DNA of 5,293 bases, from the NCBI GenBank assembly GCA_030673205.1, contig DAOVJP010000122.1, positions 1 through 5,293 on the forward strand, read 5' to 3'. Below, one piece after another: positions 1 to 4,176 of the stretch. The position numbers and the translations under genes were made by a program. The notes under the pieces are model-generated. The model searched no databases and was not told the origin of the DNA. It saw only the letters and a program-made list of their open reading frames with translations. Numbering within the stretch: position 1 is the stretch's first letter; the number at the start of each line of letters is the position of its first letter. This stretch comes from Thermoplasmata archaeon. Its GTDB lineage: Archaea > Thermoplasmatota > Thermoplasmata > JAGHBH01.

Positions 1-1
1 C

Positions 2-439
2 AGGAGAGGGAGGCTGAAAGCATCCCTCTGCGGTATGATAGAATGGAACAAGGACACTCTCCGAAGCCTCGGGGAACGGTTGGAAGCCAACAGCCCGGAG
101 GCGCTTCTGGAGCAAGGGCACAGACGATGCGACGAGATGGAGGAGAGGCTAGACCGGGCCGCCCAAACATTTCTGGAACAGCTTTTGAGGGATCGGCAGG
201 GATGGGCGGAACGATTGGACAACGCCGCCATACCCTCGATACTGAAGAGAGGCTACGCCCTGGTGAGGAGGAACGAAAAACTGGTGAGCAGCGTGAGCGA
301 TCTGGGAGGAGGAGAGGAGCTGCGCTTGACGTTCAAGGACGGAGAGGTGACCGTCAAGGTACTTGACATACATAAGAGTGAGACATATAGTACTACACCT
401 AGCATAGATGCATCTAAAGGAGATGAAAAGGATGAGTGA
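2..439 (+). CDS. xseA: Exodeoxyribonuclease VII large subunit, C-terminal part (5' end outside window)
   Basis: The frame is open from the window edge and gives 145 residues before TGA at 437-439. With XseB, the large subunit forms the nuclease that degrades single-stranded DNA to acid-soluble oligonucleotides in the cytoplasm. What is visible is the C-terminal part: a charged helical stretch rich in Glu, Arg and Leu, like the long coiled-coil region of XseA, then the family's tail with the pattern ILKRGYALVRR, a Val-Ser/Asp-Leu step and a small beta module ending LTFKDGEVTVKV. The N-terminal OB fold and catalytic part are not in the window. The methionine at 35 is internal, because homology-like sequence and the open frame continue upstream. 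The gene overlaps xseB by 8 nt, so the two are probably translated together. The last ~20 residues are polar and not conserved-looking. Confidence 0.9.
   Translation, partial: RRGRLKASLCGMIEWNKDTLRSLGERLEANSPEALLEQGHRRCDEMEERLDRAAQTFLEQLLRDRQGWAERLDNAAIPSILKRGYALVRRNEKLVSSVSDLGGGEELRLTFKDGEVTVKVLDIHKSETYSTTPSIDASKGDEKDE
416..422 (+). promoter_or_regulatory. Shine-Dalgarno for xseB inside the xseA tail
   Basis: AAAGGAG lies 9 nt before the ATG at 432 and directly abuts the ATG at 423. This spacing decides for 432 as the xseB start over the in-frame ATGs at 408 and 423. Confidence 0.7.
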
Positions 440-623
440 AGAGAAGAAGAGCTTTGAAGACAAGATGGGCCGCCTGGAAGATATAGTGCGCACCCTGGAG
501 ACCGAACCGCCATCCCTCAAAGAGAGCCTGACCCTCTACGAAGAGGGAAAGAACATCTCGGAAGAGTGCAGGAAAGAACTGGAAGAGGCGGAACAGAGGG
601 TGGAGAAACTAGTGACGGGGTAG
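432..623 (+). CDS. xseB: Exodeoxyribonuclease VII small subunit
   Basis: This 63-residue protein matches the usual small size of XseB, the accessory subunit that binds the long helices of XseA to give active exonuclease VII. The family pattern is clear: an N-terminal SFEDKMGRLEDIV helix, LETEPPSLKESLTLYEEG in the middle (the conserved 'L-E-S-L-x-L-Y/F-E-E-G' turn), and a C-terminal helix EECRKELEEAEQRVEKL. The start at 432 is chosen from the ribosome binding site 9 nt upstream; starts at 408 or 423 would add 8 or 3 residues that do not look like the family. The gene overlaps the end of xseA by 8 nt and ends with TAG, 17 nt before the stop codon of the convergent coaD. The archaeal setting is notable because exonuclease VII is mainly a bacterial enzyme. 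Confidence 0.9.
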   Translation: MSEEKKSFEDKMGRLEDIVRTLETEPPSLKESLTLYEEGKNISEECRKELEEAEQRVEKLVTG

Positions 624-640
624 GGCCATATAGGGCAGGA

Positions 641-1090
641 CTAGTCCCGCCGCCCCTCCACATCCATCTCCCCACGGACCACCCTCGTAGAGCTTATGGG
701 CCGGGTGTCATCGGCCAACTCCATATCCACCACATAGACCTCAAGCACCGGAATACCGATCCTCCTTCTCTCCATGTTTATGGCCTCCACGTTCTTCACG
801 ACAGTCGGGCCGGAAACGATGGCCTCCAACTCCTCTTCCAGGGCAAAACCGAACGCATCCCCTATAGGCCGTATAACATATCTTCCGCCCATATCCAAAG
901 AGTCCAAGAAAGAGCAGACCTCCTCTTTTCGTTCTTCATACGGTCTGACCGGAACATCACGACCCTTTCCCGCCATCTCATCCGTCGTAATGCCGACACA
1001 CAGATGCGTTGCCAAACCCGCCGCTTTGGATAAAAGGGCTTTGTGGCCCTTGTGCAAAACGTTGAAAGTGCCCCCGACCACGACCCTCAT
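641..1090 (-). CDS. coaD: Phosphopantetheine adenylyltransferase, archaeal type
   Basis: The 149-residue protein belongs to the nucleotidyltransferase (HxGH) superfamily and fits the archaeal PPAT group (COG1019). It would transfer AMP from ATP to 4'-phosphopantetheine, giving dephospho-CoA, the penultimate step of coenzyme A synthesis. Visible motifs are GGTFNVLHKGH at residues 7-16 (His13 and His16 of HxGH, ATP binding), a VRPYEERKEEV stretch at 48-58, the VVKNVEAINMERRR region at 98-110 and ISSTRV at 132-137, the C-terminal ATP-site signature. Start choice: the ATG at 1096 abuts the GAAGGG ribosome binding site with no spacing, while the ATG at 1090 lies 6 nt after it, so 1090 is preferred; the longer version adds only Met-Ser. 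It follows the DUF2116 gene by 17 nt and is very likely cotranscribed with it. Confidence 0.92.
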   Translation of the reverse strand: MRVVVGGTFNVLHKGHKALLSKAAGLATHLCVGITTDEMAGKGRDVPVRPYEERKEEVCSFLDSLDMGGRYVIRPIGDAFGFALEEELEAIVSGPTVVKNVEAINMERRRIGIPVLEVYVVDMELADDTRPISSTRVVRGEMDVEGRRD

Positions 1091-1107
1091 CGACATCCCT
1101 TCAAAGC

Positions 1108-1314
1108 TTATGCGCCGACGAAGGATAGGACCAGCAGGATTATGATAAAGATACCCACCATGTTGAAAAGATTGCTGATAAAACGCTTCTTCTTCATCCT
1201 TCGCTCATATATCTCCTTACACTCCTCTCCACAATAATCTTCGTCCGGAGGAATAGCTTTGTTGCAAACAGGACAATGGAGATGCTGGATCACCGTATAG
1301 GGCTCGTCGCTCAT
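1108..1314 (-). CDS. DUF2116-like zinc-ribbon membrane protein
   Basis: This 68-residue protein has an N-terminal cytoplasmic zinc-ribbon-like module with Cys14-Pro-Val-Cys17 and Cys28-Gly-Glu-Glu-Cys32. A basic linker (RRMKKKR) follows, then one hydrophobic segment at about residues 48-66 that ends the protein. This order fits the small archaeal family DUF2116, whose function is unknown; the family assignment is from memory of its layout, not a search. The four cysteines could bind one zinc, and the tail would anchor the protein in the membrane. It is the first gene of a leftward operon with coaD. No good ribosome binding site precedes the ATG, but a TATA box sits about 26 nt upstream, so the message is probably leaderless. 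Confidence 0.8.
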   Translation of the reverse strand: MSDEPYTVIQHLHCPVCNKAIPPDEDYCGEECKEIYERRMKKKRFISNLFNMVGIFIIILLVLSFVGA

Positions 1315-1334
1315 GATGAATGGACACCCAGGGG

Positions 1335-1345
1335 TTATATAAATA
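1335..1345 (-). promoter_or_regulatory. TATA box of the DUF2116-coaD operon
   Basis: On the minus strand this reads TATTTATATAA, a good archaeal box A. Its centre is about 26 nt upstream of the A of the ATG at 1314, so transcription would start at or within 1-2 nt of the start codon. Confidence 0.7.
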
Positions 1346-1503
1346 GGTTTCCAGAGTAAAGTGGGGGTGGGCCGACCTTGGAGGAAACGAGTTCCCGCCT
1401 ACCGCCCAGCCATTCGCTGTGCGATGCAGATACCGAAGGTGACACGCTGGAATTATTGCTTAATCCCACTGGCCAATCCCGCCTCTCTTGGGTAATATAT
1501 CTT
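1346..1503. other. Intergenic stretch with no recognised gene
   Basis: No convincing coding frame on either strand. It contains a TGGAGGAA element at 1379-1386 followed by an imperfect hairpin (GGAA...TTCC), related in sequence to the hairpin family around the tRNA. The 10-mer TTGGGTAATA at 1488-1497 recurs at 1552-1561. The AT-rich TAATATAT at 1493-1500 could serve as a TATA element in either direction, so a small RNA is possible, but I could match it to no known RNA family. Confidence 0.4.
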
Positions 1504-1545
1504 GGAGGAAGCTAGGCTTCTTCCGACCTTTTGCTAACGCAAAAG
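1504..1545. repeat. Two adjacent hairpins downstream of tRNA-Val
   Basis: Hairpin 1 pairs 1504-1512 (GGAGGAAGC) with 1516-1524 (GCTTCTTCC) over a 3-nt loop, nine pairs with one G-U. Hairpin 2 pairs 1528-1534 (CTTTTGC) with 1539-1545 (GCAAAAG) over the loop TAAC. Neither has a T-run of classic terminator length behind it, though both could mark the 3' end or processing of the leftward tRNA transcript. Hairpin 1 shares the GGAGGA core with hairpins on the other side of the tRNA. Confidence 0.7.
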
Positions 1546-1563
1546 ATGCATTTGGGTAATAAG

Positions 1564-1636
1564 TGGGCCGAGGCGGAATTGAACCGCCGATCTTCGCCTT
1601 GTAAGGGCGACGTCATAACCACTAGACCACCGGCCC
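1564..1636 (-). tRNA. tRNA-Val (anticodon UAC)
   Basis: A 73-nt cloverleaf on the minus strand. The acceptor stem pairs GGGCCGG with TCGGCCC (last pair G-U). The D arm contains AGTGGTTAT. The anticodon stem is TCGCC/GGCGA with loop CTTACAA, so the anticodon is TAC, reading valine codons. The T arm is GGCGG-TTCAATT-CCGCC, followed by discriminator A. No intron is present and CCA is not encoded (CTT follows), so it is added after transcription. No TATA element lies at the expected short distance upstream, which is instead filled with hairpins and a partial copy of the tRNA's own 5' end. Confidence 0.96.
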
Positions 1637-1669
1637 TGAATGAGCTTGCGAGTGAAGGGTTGGTGGGAG

Positions 1670-1851
1670 GAGGAAGCGCTTGCGATTCCTCTGGACCACC
1701 GGCCCTTTTGCGTATGTGAGCCTTTGCGAGCAAACGCAAAAGCTGGAGGAGCGCCCTGGCGCTCCTCGCAGTGGAGGAAAGCCAGGAGGCTTTCCGTTCG
1801 CATGGGGTGCTTGCGAGCGAGGGACGGGGGTAGGCGGAACCTCTGGTTCCG
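1670..1851. repeat. Cluster of five hairpins between tRNA-Val and thpR
   Basis: Stems seen: 1670-1675/1686-1691 (GAGGAA/TTCCTC, with an inner CGC/GCG at 1677-1679/1682-1684 after one mismatch); 1705-1712/1735-1742 (CTTTTGCG/CGCAAAAG, with an inner TTTGC/GCAAA at 1723-1734); 1746-1755/1758-1767 (perfect 10-bp GAGGAGCGCC palindrome); 1776-1783/1788-1795 (GGAAAGCC/GGCTTTCC); 1835-1841/1845-1851 (CGGAACC/GGTTCCG). Several begin with TGGAGGA or GGAGGA and share the word CTTGCGAG or TTGCGAG nearby. A protein can be forced through the region in frame with thpR, but it resembles nothing, and the palindromes explain the sequence better. Confidence 0.75.
1688..1705 (-). repeat. Partial copy of the tRNA-Val 5' end
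   Basis: On the minus strand, GGGCCGGTGGTCCAGAGG matches the first 18 nt of the tRNA (1619-1636) at 16 of 18 positions, 69 nt upstream of it. The rest of a tRNA does not follow. A shorter copy, CCACCGGCC on the plus strand, lies at 1858-1866. Confidence 0.75.
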
Positions 1852-1902
1852 ACGATGCCACCGGCCGCTATCCACCCATCATCTCGCACAAAAGCGCCTT
1901 GC

Positions 1903-1911
1903 ATATAAAAA
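1903..1911 (-). promoter_or_regulatory. Possible leftward TATA box for the tRNA-Val transcript
   Basis: Minus strand ATTTTTATATGC with purine/A-rich GATAA just upstream (a BRE-like element). A start about 26 nt downstream, near 1881, would give a ~245-nt hairpin-rich leader before the tRNA. On the plus strand the same bases read CATATAAAAAT and could instead serve thpR. Confidence 0.4.
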
Positions 1912-1927
1912 TTATCGCAACGGTAGG

Positions 1928-1935
1928 TTTATTAT
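1928..1935 (+). promoter_or_regulatory. TATA-like box of thpR
   Basis: TTTATTAT centred about 26 nt before the A of the thpR ATG at 1958, which would make the message leaderless. The alternative box at 1902-1911 would give a leader of about 25 nt. Only a weak, distant GGAAG precedes the ATG, which favours the leaderless reading. Confidence 0.5.
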
Positions 1936-1957
1936 CTCTCGGAAGATAGCCCAGGCC

Positions 1958-2530
1958 ATGACTATCAGGGCATTCATAGCAGTGGACGTTTCTATCTCCG
2001 ACACCTTCTTCGAGTTCCAGAAGGCGTTGAAGGATACGGGGGCGCGGCTGAAGATGACCAACCAGAACAGCCTTCATCTCACCCTCAAGTTCCTCGGCGA
2101 CATAGCAGAGGAGAAGGTCTATGAGGTGGAGAAGGCAATGGTGAGGAGCGTGGATGGGATGCAGCCCATCACAGGCTGCCTCCGGGGGACAGGCGTATTT
2201 CCCAGCGAGGAGAAGATACGTGTCATCTGGGTAGGGCTGGACGGAGCCGAGAGCATTCTGGATATAGCGGAGAGCCTGGAAGAGGAACTGGAAAGGTATG
2301 GTTTCGACCCCGAGGAGAGGACGTTCATACCACATCTCACCGCCGCAAGGACCAAATTCGACAGGAGAGGAGGGCCGGACCCGAACATCTCAAAGATACT
2401 GCCAGTTGTGCAAGATTTCTCCTCCAAAGAGTTCGGAGAACTGCGAATAGACCGGCTCAAACTGATGAAAAGCGAGCTGACACCACAAGGGCCGATATAC
2501 TCGGTGGTGAAAGAGGTAGCGTTCTTTTGA
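1958..2530 (+). CDS. thpR: RNA 2',3'-cyclic phosphodiesterase (2H family, LigT-like)
   Basis: The 190-residue protein has the usual length of ThpR, a cytoplasmic 2H phosphoesterase that opens 2',3'-cyclic phosphate RNA ends and can catalyse reversible 2'-5' ligation, with tRNA halves as classic substrates. It opens MTIRAFIAVD, the typical first strand. The two catalytic motifs are His40-Leu-Thr42-Leu in HLTLKFLG and His126-Leu-Thr128-Ala in PHLTAAR. VIWVGLDG (residues 89-96) and the C-terminal LKLMKSELTPQGPIYSVV pattern also fit. The start at 1958 is chosen because the family begins there; upstream in-frame methionines would add over 100 unrelated residues from the palindrome cluster. A TATA-like box sits at the right distance for a leaderless message. 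The neighbour to the right is an accessory island rather than another RNA-processing gene. Confidence 0.92.
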   Translation: MTIRAFIAVDVSISDTFFEFQKALKDTGARLKMTNQNSLHLTLKFLGDIAEEKVYEVEKAMVRSVDGMQPITGCLRGTGVFPSEEKIRVIWVGLDGAESILDIAESLEEELERYGFDPEERTFIPHLTAARTKFDRRGGPDPNISKILPVVQDFSSKEFGELRIDRLKLMKSELTPQGPIYSVVKEVAFF

Positions 2531-2539
2531 GGGAGGCCC

Positions 2540-2547
2540 TTTTTTTT
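2540..2547 (+). terminator. Oligo-T terminator after thpR
   Basis: Eight T residues begin 10 nt after the thpR stop codon, preceded by GGGAGGCCC. Archaeal RNA polymerase stops at such T-runs without needing a strong hairpin. Confidence 0.65.
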
Positions 2548-2656
2548 AAATCCGTTCTCCAGTTAGTTAGTCACCTTCGTAGGCTATCGTGTTTGCATCA
2601 TAGGAATTGAGTCTTTTGGATCTGAGATTCTACGCAGTTCTGAAGGCTTCTTGGCG

Positions 2657-2749
2657 ATGAACAAAAAGGGAGATATATGCGTAGTTCTTCCAATTATTCT
2701 AGTTAGTCCATTTTTAATCGCGGTATGCGTTTTGGATAGGTATCGTTAA
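2657..2749 (+). CDS. Possible 30-residue single-pass membrane peptide
   Basis: I do not recognise this ORF. It would encode 30 residues: a basic start (MNKKGD), one hydrophobic segment at about residues 8-26 with two cysteines and two prolines, and a basic tail DRYR before TAA. This is the layout of many small membrane peptides, including toxin-like ones, but nothing in the sequence shows function. GAAGG at 2642-2646 lies 10 nt before the ATG, a slightly long ribosome-binding spacing. Its stop codon lies in the left arm of the hairpin at 2746-2766. The frame is open further upstream to about 2567 but has no ATG or GTG start there. It could be a chance ORF. Confidence 0.3.
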   Translation: MNKKGDICVVLPIILVSPFLIAVCVLDRYR

Positions 2750-2766
2750 GTGCTGCATCCACTTAA
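2746..2766. terminator. Hairpin shared by two convergent small ORFs
   Basis: TTAAGTG (2746-2752) pairs with CACTTAA (2760-2766) over a 7-nt loop. The TAA stop codons of the rightward 30-codon ORF and the leftward 45-codon ORF lie in opposite arms. No T-run follows on either strand, so a termination role is only inferred. Confidence 0.4.
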
Positions 2767-2900
2767 GATCGTTTGACGTTGACTACCTTACTCCCACTGG
2801 GCCGAGGTATCTGTCTTGGAGCGTCCTTGATCTCTCTGCATAAGACTCTAAACCCAACGGTAGATTCTTCGAGTAAGGATTCTAGCTTATTATCGGGCAT
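2763..2900 (-). CDS. Small 45-residue protein, second gene of an operon
   Basis: Unrecognised, but well placed. The ATG at 2900 begins 2 nt after the TAG of the membrane-protein gene, and AGAGGA within that gene's last codons lies about 8 nt before it, a sound ribosome binding site. The product is soluble-looking: an acidic N-terminal helix (DNKLESLLEE), then a central VGFRVLCREIK, then a basic Pro/Ser-rich tail (PRQIPRPSGSK) ending VKRS. No known domain is evident. The tight spacing suggests it is translationally coupled to, and may work with, the membrane protein. Its stop codon lies in the hairpin at 2746-2766. Confidence 0.55.
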   Translation of the reverse strand: MPDNKLESLLEESTVGFRVLCREIKDAPRQIPRPSGSKVVNVKRS

Positions 2901-2902
2901 CA

Positions 2903-3607
2903 CTACTTTCCTCTTTTGTGCTCGTCTAGCTTCGAAATGTCTGGCTTGAAGGTCAAGGCTATAATGCTGTCCTCTCGTATTTTGTGAATATGCTTTCCAT
3001 CGTACAAAGATACGTACCGTCCATAGTCATAAACAGTTCCTTGGATGCTTCCTCTGTCCGTGGTTATTGTGTACACTCGGAATTCTAATCTCCACATGTA
3101 GATCATTTTGTAGACTACAAGCGTTACCATGAAGGGGAGCAACAGCATAAATGCTGCTAACAAAAGATTCCCGTCATTTTGTATCTCTTCTATACAAAAG
3201 AACACCGCTAGACCTGCAATAACACCAAAATTCAGCATCGTTACAACCGAAAGGAGGAGATATGGTAAGGGGAGGTCGTTTGGAGAACTGCAACTTTTTG
3301 AAGAAGAGTTCAAAATCCGTTTTGAATATTGATCCATAGTTTTCCTGAATGCGAGAACTAGGAATGCAAACAGCAAGAACATTGCTGCCATGCAGACCCA
3401 GAAAACTTGGTATTTGTATTTGGACAGAGCAAGAGAAGTTGCTATTGTCCATCCAAGGAGGATCATAATGGAGAGGTTTGAGACAACACCAATCTTTTGA
3501 GAGAAGAAAAAATCGCGTATCCCTCCTCTGCTGTCAATCACTTGTCTGAGCAAATATATGAACACAGCAGCACCTAATGGATATAATGCTTCAATCGTTA
3601 TAGCCAT
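2903..3607 (-). CDS. Unknown multi-pass membrane protein with small C-terminal beta domain
   Basis: I do not recognise this 234-residue protein. About five hydrophobic segments can be seen at residues 5-23, 41-61, 66-87, 112-138 and 148-170. Between the third and fourth is a polar Ser-rich loop (about 90-111) with SSSKSCSSPND. The rest, 171-234, is soluble and beta-rich, with the pattern YTITTDRGSIQGTVYDYG, then VSLYDGKHIHKIREDSIIALTF. This resembles small barrel modules such as Sm-like or PRC-like folds, but only by alternation of residues. The ATG at 3607 has GAGGG 5 nt upstream. The gene starts 48 nt downstream of the decayed cas1 fragment on the same strand and is followed by a 45-residue ORF at 2 nt. 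Composition is AT-richer than the housekeeping genes to the left, consistent with acquired DNA. No stop or frameshift breaks it, so it may still be expressed. Confidence 0.75.
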   Translation of the reverse strand: MAITIEALYPLGAAVFIYLLRQVIDSRGGIRDFFFSQKIGVVSNLSIMILLGWTIATSLALSKYKYQVFWVCMAAMFLLFAFLVLAFRKTMDQYSKRILNSSSKSCSSPNDLPLPYLLLSVVTMLNFGVIAGLAVFFCIEEIQNDGNLLLAAFMLLLPFMVTLVVYKMIYMWRLEFRVYTITTDRGSIQGTVYDYGRYVSLYDGKHIHKIREDSIIALTFKPDISKLDEHKRGK

Positions 3608-3625
3608 GAATACCCTCGACTAGAG

Positions 3626-3634
3626 TAATAAAAC
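3626..3634 (-). promoter_or_regulatory. TATA-like box of the membrane-protein operon
   Basis: Minus strand GTTTTATTA, centred about 23 nt upstream of the ATG at 3607. If used, the message would have almost no leader and the GAGGG site would not be transcribed, so either this box or the Shine-Dalgarno is the working signal, not both. Confidence 0.4.
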
Positions 3635-3655
3635 AAGAGAAGAAAAAACTTCCCC

Positions 3656-3993
3656 TTATGCAGTTTTGCTTAGTTTGTAGAGCCGTTCTAGTGTATGCTT
3701 GTTGAGTGAGAATGGTTTGTCTGTTTTTGCTTTTTGTTTAAGATGCTAGAGTTTGTTCTGTTCTATTCCTGCTGCTTTGGCTTGTGTGTTTGTTAGGCTT
3801 AGGATGAGTTGTCTTGTTAGGTGGGTGTTGGTGTTTTGGAGTTTGGAGTGGTCTGTTTTTGTAGGTATGTGGATAGTTCTCTGGTTTTTCACATGATTGT
3901 TATCTAGGAATAGTTCTTACTCTTGTACTTGACAGCGGTGTTGAATAGTTGGTCTACGAGATTCACTAGCTTTTGTGTTCCATCTGGTCTTAG
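3656..3993 (-). pseudogene. cas1: Decayed C-terminal fragment of CRISPR-associated Cas1
   Basis: The minus strand here has no intact ORF, yet a protein can be read through damage. From 3993 one frame gives LRPDGTQKLVNLVDQLFNTA, then VKYKSKNYS, TAG at 3906-3904, four residues, TGA at 3891-3889, and KTRELSTYLQKQT. A one-base shift near 3853-3865 (an A/T run) leads into the frame with THLTRQLILSLTNTQAKAAG, then IEQNKL, TAG at 3748-3746, HLKQKAKTDKPFSLNKHTLE and RLYKLSKTA, ending at TAA 3658-3656. The last part matches what I know of Cas1 C-termini, a helix-turn-helix-like 'LGI-x-x-STL-x-YL-x-x-K/A...K-P-F-x-x-Y' ending in 'KL'. Cas1 is the integrase that adds CRISPR spacers; its catalytic Glu/His/Asp residues would lie upstream and are missing. 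Two of the stops could be TGG to TAG changes. A casposase fragment is the main alternative. No cas2 or CRISPR array follows. Confidence 0.7.
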
Positions 3994-4004
3994 CTAAGTG
4001 TCCG

Positions 4005-4015
4005 AAAAAAAAAAA
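4005..4015. other. A11 tract at the broken end of the cas1 remnant
   Basis: Eleven A residues, preceded by CTAAGTGTCCG (3994-4004). The cas1-like translation stops just left of this point. Such a sharp edge with a GTGTCCG word looks like the end of another, older insertion element, but no partner inverted repeat is visible in the window. On the minus strand the T11 run could end leftward transcription. Confidence 0.4.
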
Positions 4016-4017
4016 GG

Positions 4018-4117
4018 GTGCAGTTCAAAGAGGAATTCATCGAAAAGAGTGAATAGGATGAGTTGCTTACACTTGTAGAGGAGTTGCTAGGGATGAAGAT
4101 AGAAGAATTACTAGAGC
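4018..4117 (+). pseudogene. Broken reading frame interrupted by the IS630 element
   Basis: From GTG at 4018 the plus strand reads VQFKEEFIEKSE, a TAG stop at 4054-4056, then DELLTLVEELLGMKIEELLE up to the IS630 target site. Apart from the single stop the frame looks coding: charged, amphipathic and helical. It could be the N-terminus of an older transposase whose left end is the CTAAGTGTCCG/A11 sequence, or another small gene; I do not recognise it. Its continuation should lie beyond 5293, on the far side of the IS630 element. Confidence 0.4.
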
Positions 4118-4119
4118 TA

Positions 4120-4130
4120 GTGTCGTGACA
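4120..4130 (+). repeat. Left terminal inverted repeat of the IS630 element
   Basis: GTGTCGTGACA, perfect inverse of the right repeat; the TA duplication is at 4118-4119. Confidence 0.93.
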
Positions 4131-4146
4131 ATTTAGTTTCGTTACA

Positions 4147-4154
4147 TTTAATAA
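4147..4154 (+). promoter_or_regulatory. TATA-like box of the transposase
   Basis: TTTAATAA centred about 27 nt before the A of the ATG at 4177. No ribosome binding site precedes that ATG, so a leaderless transposase message is likely, and the promoter lies inside the element. Confidence 0.55.
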
Positions 4155-4176
4155 GGTGTACTTCATATCCGGGTGT

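Noticed and set aside
566..1145. Plus-strand ORFs across coaD
   Set aside because: They are antisense shadows of the clearly recognisable coaD reading frame.
1504..1545. Hairpins as a classical intrinsic terminator of the tRNA
   Set aside because: No T-run follows the stems on the minus strand; a processing or end-marking role remains possible.
1640..1870. A second tRNA gene upstream of tRNA-Val
   Set aside because: Only the 5' 18 nt is repeated; no anticodon arm, T arm or matching 3' acceptor strand follows.
1640..1957. A long N-terminal extension of thpR in the same frame, about 106 codons
   Set aside because: It runs through the palindrome cluster, resembles no protein, and the family starts at MTIRAFIAVD (1958).
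3744..3910. TAG codons in the cas1-like frame read as pyrrolysine
   Set aside because: A TGA and a frameshift are also present, no pyrrolysine use is expected in Cas1, and TAG serves as the ordinary stop of xseB, coaD and the membrane protein.
2550..4117. A CRISPR array near the cas1 relic
   Set aside because: No repeat of 20-40 nt recurs with regular spacing in this region.
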